A stretch of DNA of 64,000 nt. It comes from Ruegeria arenilitoris (GTDB lineage Bacteria > Pseudomonadota > Alphaproteobacteria > Rhodobacterales > Rhodobacteraceae). The stretch spans positions 372,001-436,000 of the forward strand of contig NZ_WPZO01000001.1 in the NCBI RefSeq assembly GCF_013031355.1, in the 5' to 3' direction. The translations under genes and the position numbers were made by a program. Of this stretch, positions 32,288 to 42,180 are shown piece by piece (position 1 is the stretch's first letter; the number at the start of each line of letters is the position of its first letter). Under the pieces are notes generated by a model. The model did not search any database. It had not been told where the DNA came from and worked only from the letters and a program-made list of their open reading frames with translations.

Positions 32288-34312
32288 TTACAGGCCCAGC
32301 AGTTCCTTGACCTTGGCAACCGTTGCCTCGGCGGTGATGCCGAAATGCTTGTAAAGCTCACCTGCCGGAGCAGACGCGCCAAAGCTCGACATACCGATGA
32401 AACCGGCCTTGGCTTCGCGGCCGCGCTCGCCCAGCAGCCAGCGGTCCCAGCCGCCGGCACGGACGGCGGCCTCGATACCGACACGAACGGCACCCGCAGG
32501 CAGAACGCGCTTGCGATAGGCTTCGTCCTGCTCGGCGAACAATTCCATGCAGGGCATCGAGACGACGCGGGTACCAATGCCTTCAGCCTCGAGCATGGCC
32601 TTGGCTTCCATCGCCAGCGAAACTTCCGAACCGGTCGCAATCAGGATGGCCTGACGCTTGCCCTCGGCTTCGGCCAGTACATAAGCGCCTTGTGCAACAA
32701 GGTTCTTAGTCTTGTGATCTTTCCGCACTGTCGGCACGCCCTGACGGGTCAGCGACAGGACCGAGGGGCTGTCCTTGAAGGTCAGAGCCAGTTCCCAGGC
32801 CTCGGCGGTCTCAACCGTGTCGGCGGGGCGGAACACATAAGTGTTCGGCGTTGCGCGCGAGATGGCCAGATGCTCGACCGGCTGGTGGGTCGGGCCGTCT
32901 TCGCCCAGACCGATCGAGTCGTGGGTCATCACGAAGACCGACGGCACTTTCATCAGTGCGGCCAGACGCATGGACGGACGCGCATAGTCGGTGAAGGCCA
33001 TGAACGTGCCGCCATAGGGGCGGATGCCACCATGCAGAGCCATGCCGTTCATCGCGGCGGCCATGCCGTGTTCACGGATACCGTAGTGGATGTAACGGCC
33101 CTTGCGGTTTTCTGGCAGGAACACGCCCATATCAGCTGATTTAGTGTTGTTCGAACCAGTCAGGTCGGCCGAGCCGCCAACGGTCTCGGTCATGATCGGG
33201 TTCACGACGTTCAGAACCTTTTCAGACGAGGCGCGGGTGGCCAGTTTCGGCTGATCTTCCGACATCTGCTTCTTGAACGCGCGAATGGCACCGGCCAATT
33301 TCTTCGGCGCTTCGAACGCGTAGGCGCGGTTGAACTCGGCTTGCTTGCGCTCGGACAGCTGCGCGAAACGTTCTTCCCATGCGGCGCGCTCGGCGGCACC
33401 GCGGGCACCGATGGCTTCCCATGCGGATTTCACGTTGGCCGGGACTTCGAACGCGTCGTGCGGCCAGCCATAGCCGTCTTTCGCAGCCTTCAGCTGCTCC
33501 TGATCCGTTAGTGCGCCGTGGCCTTTCGAGGTGTCCTGCGCGGCGTGACCCAGAGCGATGTGGCTTTCACAGGCGATCATGGTCGGCTTGTTCGAGTTTT
33601 TCGCCTGAACAATGGCCGCGTCGATCGCCTTGGGATCGTGGCCATCGATTTCGATCACATGCCAGCCCGAGGCCGCGAAACGGCGCACCTGATCGGTGCG
33701 GTCGGCCATATCAACAGTGCCGTCAATGGTGATGTTGTTGTTGTCCCAGAAGACGATCAGCTTGCTCAGCTCGTGACGACCGGCCAGCGTGATTGCCTCC
33801 TGGCTGACGCCTTCCATCAGGCAGCCGTCGCCCGCGATCACATAAGTATAGTGATCGACGACCTTCTTGCCATAGTGCGCGCGCTGAATTTCCTCGGCCA
33901 TGGCAAAGCCGACAGCGTTCGAGATACCCTGACCCAGCGGACCGGTCGTGGTCTCGATCCCCTCAACCAGGAAATTCTCGGGGTGGCCTGCGGTTTTGGC
34001 GCCCAACTGGCGGAAGTTCTTGATCTCGTCCAGCGTGACGTCGCCATGACCCGTAAGATAGAGCAGCGAATAGATCAGCATCGAGCCATGACCCGCCGAC
34101 AGAATGAACCGGTCGCGGTCCGGCCAGTTCGGGGCCGAGGCGTCAAATTTCAGGTGCTTTTCGAACAGCACGGTCGCGACATCGGCCATGCCCATCGGCA
34201 TACCGGAATGGCCGGAATTGGCGGCGGCGACGGCGTCAAGGGTCAGGGTGCGGATGGCCGCAGCTTTGTCCCAGTGTTCGGGGTTTGCATTGCGCAGCGC
34301 AGTCAGGTCCAC
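32288..34312 (-). CDS. tkt: transketolase
   Basis: Thiamine-diphosphate enzyme of the pentose phosphate pathway, moving two-carbon units between sugar phosphates. 674 residues, full length, from a GTG at 34310-34312 with AAGGAA eight bases upstream. Seen: [13 protein letters not shown] near residue 35, the thiamine and metal motif [13 protein letters not shown] about residue 155 with [21 protein letters not shown], and [16 protein letters not shown] of the middle domain (about 460-475). The C-terminal domain ends [18 protein letters not shown]. No other Calvin-cycle gene is adjacent. Confidence 0.97.
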   Translation of the reverse strand: MDLTALRNANPEHWDKAAAIRTLTLDAVAAANSGHSGMPMGMADVATVLFEKHLKFDASAPNWPDRDRFILSAGHGSMLIYSLLYLTGHGDVTLDEIKNFRQLGAKTAGHPENFLVEGIETTTGPLGQGISNAVGFAMAEEIQRAHYGKKVVDHYTYVIAGDGCLMEGVSQEAITLAGRHELSKLIVFWDNNNITIDGTVDMADRTDQVRRFAASGWHVIEIDGHDPKAIDAAIVQAKNSNKPTMIACESHIALGHAAQDTSKGHGALTDQEQLKAAKDGYGWPHDAFEVPANVKSAWEAIGARGAAERAAWEERFAQLSERKQAEFNRAYAFEAPKKLAGAIRAFKKQMSEDQPKLATRASSEKVLNVVNPIMTETVGGSADLTGSNNTKSADMGVFLPENRKGRYIHYGIREHGMAAAMNGMALHGGIRPYGGTFMAFTDYARPSMRLAALMKVPSVFVMTHDSIGLGEDGPTHQPVEHLAISRATPNTYVFRPADTVETAEAWELALTFKDSPSVLSLTRQGVPTVRKDHKTKNLVAQGAYVLAEAEGKRQAILIATGSEVSLAMEAKAMLEAEGIGTRVVSMPCMELFAEQDEAYRKRVLPAGAVRVGIEAAVRAGGWDRWLLGERGREAKAGFIGMSSFGASAPAGELYKHFGITAEATVAKVKELLGL

Positions 34313-34546
34313 GGGCGTTGTTCCTTTGGATTACAGGCAGATGCGCGCTCAATACCATCCGCCCCCCAAAGTGCAAGCAGAACCGGGCGTTCCGACCGGG
34401 GTGTAGTTCAAGAAAGCAGCCCAAGTTGTTGAAAGCAAACAGTGGGTATTTTCCGCCGCGTTGGGTTAGACTAGAGCAAGAAGCGGAGTAAGTTGATTCG
34501 GACAATCCCGCGTTACAAGGAACCTTGGTAAAGAGGTGGCAGGGGC

Positions 34547-35344
34547 ATGAGCCAGATCGAAGAACTACAGCGCCGTATCATTGCCGCAATGGATCGGATC
34601 GGAACCGGCGTCGAGACGCTGCGGGACGTGGCTCCGGCCAGCGGTGGCGCGGATGACGCCCTGCGCGCGGAATTGGATGACGAACGCGTTGCAAATGCAC
34701 AATTGGAACAGCGTCTCAAAACACTGAAGGAACGCCACGAGCAGGAAGTCGACGCCATGCGCGCAGACATGGAAAGCCTGCGTACGGCGCCAGTGGAAGA
34801 TCCCGAAAACGGAGCCTTGCGAGAGCAACTGGCCGCAGCGACTGCAAAGCTGGCCTCGGTCGAGGCTGCGCGTGCCGAGTTGGCAGCGGCCAAAGCGGCG
34901 CTGGAAAATCAGGATGAGCTAGAGGCTTTAAAAGCTGAAAACGCGCAACTGGCAGGCGCCGTCAGTAAGGCACAGGAGGTTGAGGCTGAAAATGCGCGCC
35001 TTCGGTCGGAACTGGCTGACAGCGAACGGGTGGCCGACTTGAGTGCCGAGTTGGACATGCTGCGGGCGGAACGCGCCAGCCACGGGGCGGCGATGTCGCG
35101 TCTGGATGACGATCTGCAGCGGATGCGAAAGGCGAATGAGCAATTGCGCCAATCGGTGGACGAATTGCGGGCGGCGGCTGAAGATGGACTTCCCGACGCG
35201 GATCTTCTTAATCGCGCCACTGTTGCCGAGCTAGAGGCGACGCGCGCCGCACAGGCAACCGATGCGGCTGAAGCACACGCGGTATTGGCCCGGTTGGAGC
35301 CGCTGCTGTCGCAGGCGAAACTGGCGGAAGGAGAGGTTGAGTAA
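34547..35344 (+). CDS. coiled-coil protein upstream of zapA
   Basis: 265 residues, nearly all predicted coiled coil: heptad-rich Ala/Glu/Leu sequence from about residue 40 to 240, with no membrane segment. Nothing in it identifies a known family. The stop overlaps the zapA start (TAATG), so translation is coupled. That link to a division-ring protein suggests a role in Z-ring organisation, in the manner of coiled-coil ZapB, but this is inference from position and fold. Confidence 0.75.
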   Translation: MSQIEELQRRIIAAMDRIGTGVETLRDVAPASGGADDALRAELDDERVANAQLEQRLKTLKERHEQEVDAMRADMESLRTAPVEDPENGALREQLAAATAKLASVEAARAELAAAKAALENQDELEALKAENAQLAGAVSKAQEVEAENARLRSELADSERVADLSAELDMLRAERASHGAAMSRLDDDLQRMRKANEQLRQSVDELRAAAEDGLPDADLLNRATVAELEATRAAQATDAAEAHAVLARLEPLLSQAKLAEGEVE

Positions 35345-35739
35345 TGCCCGAAGTGACCATTCAAATCGGTGGGCGCGGCTTTGAAGTCTCGTGCCAGGAA
35401 GGTGAAGAGGCGTTTCTGCATTCTGCCGCCAAGATGCTGGATGACGAGGCGCAGGTCCTGTCCGATCAGATCGGTCGTATGCCGGAATCGCGGATGTTGC
35501 TGATGGCCGGTCTGATGCTTGCCGACAAGGCAGCCGGGACGGATGAAAAGATAAATGCGCTCCAGGCGAAACTGGTCGCCGTTGAAGAGGAGCTTTTCGC
35601 GCTCAGAAACATGCCGCAACCGGAGCCCGAACGGATCGAAGTGGCCGTGGTGCCGCCTTCGGTTACAGATACCCTGGCGGAATTGGCCGCGCGGGCAGAA
35701 GCCCTTGCATCCGTGATCGAAGAAAGGTCTTCCGAATGA
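35344..35739 (+). CDS. zapA: cell division protein ZapA
   Basis: Cross-links FtsZ filaments at midcell. 131 residues. The N-terminal ZapA globular domain shows VTIQIGGRGFEVSCQEGEE (residues 4-22), AAKMLDDEAQ and the helix MLLMAGLMLADKA; the C-terminal half is a coiled coil for tetramer formation. The usual length is about 100-130. Starts in the TAATG overlap with the upstream coiled-coil gene and overlaps the next start by ATGA, so three genes form one unit. Confidence 0.92.
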   Translation: MPEVTIQIGGRGFEVSCQEGEEAFLHSAAKMLDDEAQVLSDQIGRMPESRMLLMAGLMLADKAAGTDEKINALQAKLVAVEEELFALRNMPQPEPERIEVAVVPPSVTDTLAELAARAEALASVIEERSSE

Positions 35740-36089
35740 ACTCTGTCAGGACTCTGACTTTTGCCGCAATGATGACGCTGCCGGCCGGATTGGCTGTGGC
35801 TGAAATCGACATTCTGCCGGTGACATTTACCTGTGACAATGGGGTTCCGCTGGAGGTCGCCTATTTCAACGCGCCAGACGGGTCCAGTGCGGCGGCGATG
35901 GTGGTCGACAATCAACTGGTCACGCTGCGGCAGGCCCAAAGCGGGTCCGGCATCCGCTACGAGTCTGCCGGAGGGGTAGGGACTTACATCCTGCGTTCCA
36001 AAGGTTGGGACGCCACGGTTAGCTTTCTGGCGGCAGGTTCGGATGCCGCCAGCGAGCAAGTCGTTCTTCAGAATTGCAGCAGCCGCTGA
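35736..36089 (+). CDS. MliC-family lysozyme inhibitor
   Basis: 117 residues with a signal peptide (about 1-22, ending GLAVA). The mature protein has the MliC pattern: FTCDNGVPLEVAYFN, LRQAQSGSGIRYESAGG and ILRSKGWDATVSFLA, with two cysteines. MliC proteins bind and block c-type lysozymes in the periplasm or outer membrane; no lipobox is seen, so it is likely soluble and periplasmic. Its start overlaps the zapA stop. Its TGA stop abuts the convergent grxD stop directly, TGATCA. Confidence 0.85.
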   Translation: MNSVRTLTFAAMMTLPAGLAVAEIDILPVTFTCDNGVPLEVAYFNAPDGSSAAAMVVDNQLVTLRQAQSGSGIRYESAGGVGTYILRSKGWDATVSFLAAGSDAASEQVVLQNCSSR

Positions 36090-36452
36090 TCAGGCGTTTG
36101 CTTCGCGGATCTTGTCTGCGGCTTCCTTGTTGTAGCCGACACCGTTTTCGTCGAACAGCGTGTCCAGCTCACCCGACAGGGTCATCTCGGTGATGATGTC
36201 GCAACCGCCGACGAATTCGCCTTTGACAAAAAGCTGGGGAACGGTCGGCCAGTCGGAGTAATCCTTGATGCCCTGACGTACCTCTTCGTCGGCCAGAACG
36301 TTCACGTCGGTGTAGTCCACACCCATGTAATTCAGAACACCAGCCACGCGGGACGAGAACCCACACTGTGGCATTTCCTTGGTGCCCTTCATGTACAGCA
36401 CCACGTCGTTGGCTTTGACGGTTTCGTCGATCTGGGTTTTAACGTCGCTCAT
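36090..36452 (-). CDS. grxD: monothiol glutaredoxin (Grx4 type)
   Basis: Binds a [2Fe-2S] cluster with glutathione and passes it on, commonly with BolA. 120 residues from the ATG at 36452 with AAGGAC before it; the longer frame reads through the upstream gene. Family marks: [12 protein letters not shown] with the CGFS active site (Cys30 region), [21 protein letters not shown] and a C-terminal helix. Its 14-base overlap with the small membrane-protein gene implies co-transcription with it, and bolA lies 461 bases upstream of that on the same strand. Confidence 0.95.
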   Translation of the reverse strand: MSDVKTQIDETVKANDVVLYMKGTKEMPQCGFSSRVAGVLNYMGVDYTDVNVLADEEVRQGIKDYSDWPTVPQLFVKGEFVGGCDIITEMTLSGELDTLFDENGVGYNKEAADKIREANA

Positions 36453-36729
36453 CTTGCTTGTCCTTTTCACCCGCATCCGGGGCGGTCGTTTCATTCTGTG
36501 ACGAGTCAGAGGTCCATCCTTCTTCCTCCAACCGTCGGTGTTCGGCCTGTGCCAGTGCCAGCGGATCCAGTCCGTATCTTTCGATGCCACCAACCTTGCT
36601 GATTTTGTCCGGGTCCGGGCGCATGTCGGCAAGGTTACGTTTTCTGTTCCGCTTCACATAGGCTTCGATCAGAGCGGCGGCAACTATCAAAGTTGCAAGT
36701 GTGCATATCCAAAATAGCATGCCGCTCAT
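36439..36729 (-). CDS. single-pass membrane protein of unknown function
   Basis: 96 residues. One transmembrane helix covers about residues 5-23 ([19 protein letters not shown]), then a basic stretch KRNRKRNL and a cytosolic acidic tail. SD AAAGG is near the ATG. No family recognised. It overlaps the start of grxD by 14 bases, so it is translated with it. Confidence 0.65.
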   Translation of the reverse strand: MSGMLFWICTLATLIVAAALIEAYVKRNRKRNLADMRPDPDKISKVGGIERYGLDPLALAQAEHRRLEEEGWTSDSSQNETTAPDAGEKDKQDERR

Positions 36730-36912
36730 AATTGGCCTTTCAACCCAGGCGCCGTTCGTACTCGCGCCGTCTCATTTTCCTTGTGACACGCCAATATCTG
36801 GGCCCGTATTTTAGCAGTCTTGGTAGATCACAAAACAAGATCGCTAACGAGTAGACTATGTCAAAGACCAGAGAGGTTAGTCGTAGCAGAACCCATCCGA
36901 TCGGTTCGTCCA

Positions 36913-37149
36913 CTATTCAGGCGCTTTCGTCGTCAACGCTAGCGCGTGCAGGTCGCCATCCGGGCCGTCCATCTTGCCTTTCAGCGCCGCATAGACCGCG
37001 CGCTGTTGCTGGACACGGTTTTTCCCGCGAAAGCTTTCGTCCACGACCATAGCGGACATATGCACGCCGTCATGCCCGCCGACCTGAATTTCCGCATCCG
37101 GAAAGGCTTCGCGCAGCAGGTGTTCGATTTCGTGGGCGCTCATCGGCAT
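36913..37149 (-). CDS. bolA: BolA-family Fe-S cofactor protein
   Basis: 78 residues from the ATG at 37149, eight bases after AGGAG; a second ATG two codons on is possible. The BolA core is evident: FPDAEIQVGGHDGVHMSAMVVDESFRGKNRVQQQRAVYAAL, with the conserved His in DGVHMSAMVV. BolA proteins pair with CGFS glutaredoxins in Fe-S trafficking, and grxD is encoded nearby on the same strand, though about 460 bases away with another gene between. Confidence 0.92.
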   Translation of the reverse strand: MPMSAHEIEHLLREAFPDAEIQVGGHDGVHMSAMVVDESFRGKNRVQQQRAVYAALKGKMDGPDGDLHALALTTKAPE

Positions 37150-37231
37150 GTAGGTAACTCCTGAAGGTCTTTCCCAAGATGTAGAGCGCCAAGGCGGGGC
37201 GCGCAAGGGTGTGAAAGGGGTCTGAAAACGA

Positions 37232-37264
37232 CAAAACCTGCGCCCGTCGGGGACGCAGGTTTTG
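37232..37264. terminator. bidirectional terminator after purL
   Basis: CAAAACCTGCG and CGCAGGTTTTG, 11-bp perfect stem, with the loop itself able to pair CCC with GGG. It separates purL from bolA on the minus strand. Confidence 0.85.
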
Positions 37265-37285
37265 CAATCAAATCGTGATCATCGA

Positions 37286-39445
37286 TCAGGCCACGGCCTC
37301 GGCAAAGCTGCTGCGGAAGGTGGCGGTCAGTTCCTCAAGCGCGGCCTCGGAGTTGCCGATGCGCACGCTGTCACCGGTAAAGCGGCCAACGGAAACCAAA
37401 GGAACACCGGCCTGACCAGCTGCGATCATCAGCGCCTCGGCCTGATCGAAGTTACAAGCGACCAGATAGCGGGCCTGATCTTCGCCGAACAGGAACTCGG
37501 TCGTAGCGTCGTCGAGGTGAACACCGACGCCAGCGGCCTCGGCCAGTTCGAAAGCCGCCAGCGCCAAACCACCATCGCCCAGATCGGTGCAAGCCTTGAT
37601 CATCTCGCGGTTGGCGCGGATGAACTCACCGTTGCGTTTTTCGGCGTCCAAATCGACATGTGGCGCATCACCGTCTTCGCGGTTGAAGACCTCGGCCAGC
37701 AGAGCGGATTGGCCCAGATGGCCGTTGGTTTCACCGATGACCAGTGCGACGTGGCCCTCGCGGACTTCGTTACCAATGATCTCATCGGTATGAGACAGCA
37801 GGCCGACTGCGCCAATGGTCGGGGTCGGAAGGATCGCCTGACCATCGGTTTCGTTGTACAGCGAGACGTTGCCCGAAACGATCGGCATATCCAGCGCTGC
37901 GACCGCCTCACCAATACCCTGAATGGCACCGACGAACTGGCCCATTATCTCGGGCTTTTCGGGGTTGCCGAAGTTCAGGTTGTCGGTGGTCGCCAGCGGT
38001 TTCGCTCCCACAGCGGTCAGGTTGCGATAGGCTTCGGCCACCGCTTGCTTGCCGCCCTCGACCGGGTTGGCGCGCACATAGCGCGGGGTCACGTCGCTGG
38101 TGAAGGCCAGCGCTTTGTCAGTGCCGTGCACGCGGACCATGCCAGCCCCCAGACCCGGTGTGCGGGCGGTGTCGGCCATGACCATCGTGTCATATTGCTC
38201 GTAAACCCACTGCTTGCCCGCATAGTTGGGCGAGGCGAGCAGGGCGCGCAGACCATCAATCGGATCGATCTGAGGCACTTCGGACAGTTCTTCTGCCTCG
38301 GGTGTCGCCACCCACGGGCGGTCGTATTCCGGTGCGGTCGAAGACAGTTTCGACAGAACGAGGTCGGCTTTGACTTCGCCATTGTGAACGATCAGGAAAC
38401 GGTCTTCTGCAATCGTTTCTCCGACGATAGCAAAGTCCAGGTCCCATTTTTCAAACACGGCACGCGCCTCGGCTTCAAGCTCGGGCTTGAGGACCATCAA
38501 CATGCGTTCCTGAGATTCAGACAGCATCATCTCGTATGCGGTCATGTTCTCTTCGCGCTGGGGTACGTTTTCAAGGTCCAGACGCACGCCCAGACCACCC
38601 TTGTCGCCCATCTCAACGGCGGAACAGGTCAGGCCAGCAGCACCCATGTCTTGGATCGAGATCACGGCGCCGGTCTGCATCAGTTCGAGCGTCGCTTCCA
38701 TCAGGCGCTTTTCGGTGAAGGGGTCGCCGACCTGAACGGTGGGGCGTTTTTCTTCGATCGTGTCGTCGAATTCGGCCGAGGCCATGGTCGCACCACCAAC
38801 GCCATCACGGCCGGTTTTTGCGCCCAAGTAAACGACCGGCATCCCGACGCCCGAGGCCGCCGAGTAGAAAATCTTGTCACTGTCGGCCAGACCGGCGGCG
38901 AATGCGTTCACAAGACAGTTGCCATTATAGGCCGGGTGGAAGCGAACTTCGCCGCCAACGCAGGGAACGCCAAAGCAGTTGCCATAACCGCCAATGCCTT
39001 CGACCACGCCGTTGACCAGTTGGCGGGTCTTGTGGTGTCCGGGCTCACCGAACGACAGAGCATTCATCGAGGCAATCGGACGCGCACCCATGGTGAAGAC
39101 ATCGCGCAGGATGCCACCCACGCCGGTCGCCGCGCCCTGATAGGGTTCGATGTAGGACGGGTGGTTGTGGCTTTCCATCTTGAAGACCACGGCCTGACCG
39201 TCACCGATATCGACCACACCCGCGTTCTCACCCGGTCCGCAGATGACCTGAGGGCCCGAAGTGGGCAGGGTGCGCAGCCACTTCTTCGAGGATTTGTAGG
39301 AACAGTGCTCGTTCCACATGGCCGAAAAGATGCCCAGTTCGGTAAATGTCGGCTCACGCCCGATGATCTCGAGGATCATATCGTATTCGTCGGGCTTGAG
39401 CCCATGTGCGGCGATCAGATCGGGTGTGATTGCGGGCTCTTGCAT
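37286..39445 (-). CDS. purL: phosphoribosylformylglycinamidine synthase subunit PurL
   Basis: Large ATPase subunit of FGAM synthetase, acting with PurQ and PurS in purine synthesis. 719 residues from the ATG at 39445 (AGGACAG before it); a TTG six codons earlier is unlikely. The small-PurL size fits a three-subunit system, and purS and purQ are both present near 58-60 kb. Seen: [40 protein letters not shown], and the second lobe [25 protein letters not shown]. Long minus-opposite frames through this gene are artefacts of codon use. Confidence 0.97.
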   Translation of the reverse strand: MQEPAITPDLIAAHGLKPDEYDMILEIIGREPTFTELGIFSAMWNEHCSYKSSKKWLRTLPTSGPQVICGPGENAGVVDIGDGQAVVFKMESHNHPSYIEPYQGAATGVGGILRDVFTMGARPIASMNALSFGEPGHHKTRQLVNGVVEGIGGYGNCFGVPCVGGEVRFHPAYNGNCLVNAFAAGLADSDKIFYSAASGVGMPVVYLGAKTGRDGVGGATMASAEFDDTIEEKRPTVQVGDPFTEKRLMEATLELMQTGAVISIQDMGAAGLTCSAVEMGDKGGLGVRLDLENVPQREENMTAYEMMLSESQERMLMVLKPELEAEARAVFEKWDLDFAIVGETIAEDRFLIVHNGEVKADLVLSKLSSTAPEYDRPWVATPEAEELSEVPQIDPIDGLRALLASPNYAGKQWVYEQYDTMVMADTARTPGLGAGMVRVHGTDKALAFTSDVTPRYVRANPVEGGKQAVAEAYRNLTAVGAKPLATTDNLNFGNPEKPEIMGQFVGAIQGIGEAVAALDMPIVSGNVSLYNETDGQAILPTPTIGAVGLLSHTDEIIGNEVREGHVALVIGETNGHLGQSALLAEVFNREDGDAPHVDLDAEKRNGEFIRANREMIKACTDLGDGGLALAAFELAEAAGVGVHLDDATTEFLFGEDQARYLVACNFDQAEALMIAAGQAGVPLVSVGRFTGDSVRIGNSEAALEELTATFRSSFAEAVA

Positions 39446-39552
39446 CTTCTGTCCTGTGTCCAAGTGGGCCGAGATTGCGCGCCTTTTAGGGCAAGGGCGC
39501 GCCCGTGGAAAGGGTTAAGACCCGCAAGGCATAGTTTGACGCGGCCTAGGGG

Positions 39553-39593
39553 CAAAAAAAATGACCGCCCTGTCGGATTGGCAGGGCGGCCAT
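39553..39593 (-). terminator. intrinsic terminator of the MscS gene
   Basis: ATGACCGCCCTG and CAGGGCGGCCAT pair over 12 positions with one A-C mismatch; the minus-strand exit is a run of nine T. Confidence 0.82.
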
Positions 39594-39616
39594 TGTGGCT
39601 TTCAAAGGGCTCTGAT

Positions 39617-41902
39617 TTATTCCGGCGCGCCGTGAGCAGAACCGGGTTTCTGGGCCTGTTGCTCGGCTTGCTGGTTGGCAGCTTCACCGGCAGCGGCGCC
39701 GATGGCGGCCTTTTGTTCCTCGGTCAGGTGATCAGCGTCATCCAGGCCGGGGATCGCAACGCGTACCTCGCGGCGGGCAAAGTCGATGCCGTTTTCCTTG
39801 AACGCGGCTTTGACCCGGTTGAAGATTTCCTTGCGCAGCGTGAACTGCTTACCGGGTTTGGCCATGAACTTGCCCCGGATAATCATGCCCACATCGTCAA
39901 AGTCGAACACGCCCTGAGATTTGAAGGGCTGCAAGAAGCCGTCCTTGTGGGTCTCGTCCTCCATCATCTCGGCACCGATCTTCTTGAATATCTTCTTCAC
40001 CTTGTTCGGGTCGGTGTCGAAGGGCACGGTGAATTTCAGCTTCATGATGACCCAGTCGCGGCTGTAATTGGTCAGCTTCTGAATTTCACCATAAGGAATA
40101 GTGTGAACCGGCCCTCGGTGGTGGCGCAGCTGCATCGACCGGATCGAGATTTTCTCGACCGTGCCGGTGGTGCCGCCCACATCGACATATTCGCCGACAC
40201 GGAATGCGTCATCGACAAGGAAGAAGATGCCGCCGACGATATCCGCCACCAGTTTTTGCGCACCAAAGCCAATGGCCAATCCCAGAACACCGGCACCGGC
40301 CAGAAGCGGGGTGATATTGATACCCAACGCACCCAAAGCGAGCAGGACAAAGATCACCGCGATGGCGGCCTGCGCGGTCACGCGCAACAAGGGCAGAACC
40401 GTTGCCAGCCGCGACCCGCCCGAGCCACCGCCTTCGCCGGCCTCTTCGTCCGGGCTTTGTTCGGCGGCGGTTTGCTCTTTCGCCAAGCGACGGTTGATCC
40501 AGAGCGAGACGACCTCATTCAGGATGTAACCGACGGCGATGATGATGAAGAACTGAATCAGCTTGCTGCCGGACTCATCACCACCCCCAGCGATTTCCTG
40601 CAGGTCCAGATCCCACGCATTGGCGATCATCAGGATCACCAGAATGCCGGCCAATACCCGGCCAATACGGATATAGCTTCGTTTGGTAGACTTATACGCC
40701 CGCTCCGCCACAGGACCTTCGCCTTGCATCGGAGGTTGAAGATGACGCACCAATCCGCGGATCAGGGTATCCAGTGCTGGCGCAATCAGCAGCCAGAACA
40801 TCGTCGTGAAATGCGCGCCTTTCAAAAGCAGGTTGCGGATCATCGGATCACGCTGTGCGGCCAGGAATTCAACCAGAAGCCAGATCACGGCCGAGACCCC
40901 GATCGCAAAATAGGGGTAATATTGCGCGACTTCCTCGTCGAACTTGGTGCGGTCCGGGTCGGTGCCCAGCATCATCTGCGACAGACCCTCACGCGCCTTC
41001 CAGGCAATGACGCCGATATAGATGTGAATCCCTGCATTGAGCCAGAAGCCGATGCGCGTTTCCCCGCCCGTTATTCCGTTCAGTCTGTTGAAATGCAGAA
41101 TAAACAGTGTGAGGCCGATCAGGAACAGCAGACCGATCAGGTTACGGTGCAGGTACTTGGCCCAATGGTCATCAATATTGACAAGCCGGAAGTGCGGCTG
41201 GTTCGGGGCTAGAATGAACCGCGATGCGGCCGCACCAAGACGGGGAATCCAGATCAGGTAGAATACGAATGGCGCGGCATAGGTAATCTGTTCGGGGCTC
41301 AAAAGTCCGCGCCCGACGGCACGTATGACAACATAGAATACTACCAGACCTGCGATTTCGCGGCAAAAACGACCGAACAGGTACCGGACAGCACCCCACA
41401 GATCGTTCTCGTCTGCGGCTTCGGGCGGCCTATGCCACTTGCGCGTAAGCAAGCCGAATAGCTTTTCTGCGGCAAACCCGACGACCAGTACGCTCAGAAC
41501 CAATCCCAGTAGAGTTAGAGCACCGTTTGTCCCGAAGGTGCCGATAAAGTTTTCGACTGCATGTGCCTGAGCGCTGAAAAGATTGGGAATGGTGACAATC
41601 ACATGCGTCCAAGAGGACACCATCGCGGCCCAAATCTCGTTGATTTCTTTAATCGGGTCTTCGCGATCTTCGGCTTCGGCGGCCTTTTGTTCGGCGACAG
41701 CATCCAGACGCTGCAACAAAATGGCGCGGACCTGGTCGTCGGACATGCGCGCGACCAGATCGTCCACCTGTTCAGGCGTCAGATCTTCGGGAATGCTGAT
41801 AGGGGCTGTGGAACCGTTCGTAGCGCTGGTTTGTGCTAATACTGGTCCGGTCAGGCAAATGACGGAGATTATCGCCAACAATAGGCGAAAGGGGTGAAAC
41901 AT
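39617..41902 (-). CDS. large MscS-family mechanosensitive channel
   Basis: 761 residues from the ATG at 41902, far larger than E. coli MscS, as in MscK/YnaI/YbdG-like channels. A signal peptide (to about residue 23) is followed by a periplasmic Glu-rich segment, about ten transmembrane helices, and the MscS core near residue 520-640: the pore helix GLAIGFGAQKLVADIVGG, then VGEYVDVGGTTGTVEKISIRSMQLR and PYGEIQKLTNYSRDW. The tail is Ala/Gln-rich. Role: release of solutes under osmotic downshock. SD GAGGA lies ten bases upstream, rather distant. Confidence 0.93.
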   Translation of the reverse strand: MFHPFRLLLAIISVICLTGPVLAQTSATNGSTAPISIPEDLTPEQVDDLVARMSDDQVRAILLQRLDAVAEQKAAEAEDREDPIKEINEIWAAMVSSWTHVIVTIPNLFSAQAHAVENFIGTFGTNGALTLLGLVLSVLVVGFAAEKLFGLLTRKWHRPPEAADENDLWGAVRYLFGRFCREIAGLVVFYVVIRAVGRGLLSPEQITYAAPFVFYLIWIPRLGAAASRFILAPNQPHFRLVNIDDHWAKYLHRNLIGLLFLIGLTLFILHFNRLNGITGGETRIGFWLNAGIHIYIGVIAWKAREGLSQMMLGTDPDRTKFDEEVAQYYPYFAIGVSAVIWLLVEFLAAQRDPMIRNLLLKGAHFTTMFWLLIAPALDTLIRGLVRHLQPPMQGEGPVAERAYKSTKRSYIRIGRVLAGILVILMIANAWDLDLQEIAGGGDESGSKLIQFFIIIAVGYILNEVVSLWINRRLAKEQTAAEQSPDEEAGEGGGSGGSRLATVLPLLRVTAQAAIAVIFVLLALGALGINITPLLAGAGVLGLAIGFGAQKLVADIVGGIFFLVDDAFRVGEYVDVGGTTGTVEKISIRSMQLRHHRGPVHTIPYGEIQKLTNYSRDWVIMKLKFTVPFDTDPNKVKKIFKKIGAEMMEDETHKDGFLQPFKSQGVFDFDDVGMIIRGKFMAKPGKQFTLRKEIFNRVKAAFKENGIDFARREVRVAIPGLDDADHLTEEQKAAIGAAAGEAANQQAEQQAQKPGSAHGAPE

Positions 41903-42010
41903 CGAATCTGTCCTCGAACACAAGTCTTCATGATTTTTTCAAGATCATAGGTCTAAGTGCCCGGGATTCACAGATGTTTTGCCTATCGAAGCCCGTTACG
42001 TTGCCCGAAA

Positions 42011-42041
42011 GCAAAAAAAAGGCCGAGCACTAAGCTCGGCC
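42011..42041 (-). terminator. strong hairpin with T-run on the minus strand
   Basis: GGCCGAGC-ACTAA-GCTCGGCC, an 8-bp perfect stem, with an eight-base A-run at 42013-42020 that reads as T on the minus strand. It could end transcription of the LysR gene 140 bases upstream or of a separate small RNA. Confidence 0.75.
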
Positions 42042-42065
42042 GTAGTCCAACAGGGAGGTATGAAG

Positions 42066-42122
42066 ATGATGAGCGTTTCAGCATCATCGCCTTCGAGTGC
42101 TCATTTAGGGATCAGTTTGTGA
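42066..42122 (+). CDS. possible 18-residue leader-type peptide
   Basis: ATG-ATG at 42066 seven bases after a perfect GGAGG (42054-42058), with stop at 42120-42122. It encodes MMSVSASSPSSAHLGISL. It stands alone just after the hairpin at 42021-42041 with no larger gene on this strand for more than 1 kb. It may be a translated peptide or part of a small RNA; support is only the ribosome site. Confidence 0.25.
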   Translation: MMSVSASSPSSAHLGISL

Positions 42123-42180
42123 ACGATCAAGATGTTTCAGACTGATTGCTGATCATGCCCGCTATGCTGCATGTGCATAG

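Noticed and set aside
37262-41212. A 1,316-codon open frame on the plus strand opposite purL and the MscS gene
   Set aside because: It spans two real minus-strand genes and the terminators between them, has no ribosome site or recognisable domain, and arises from GC-rich codon use on the other strand.
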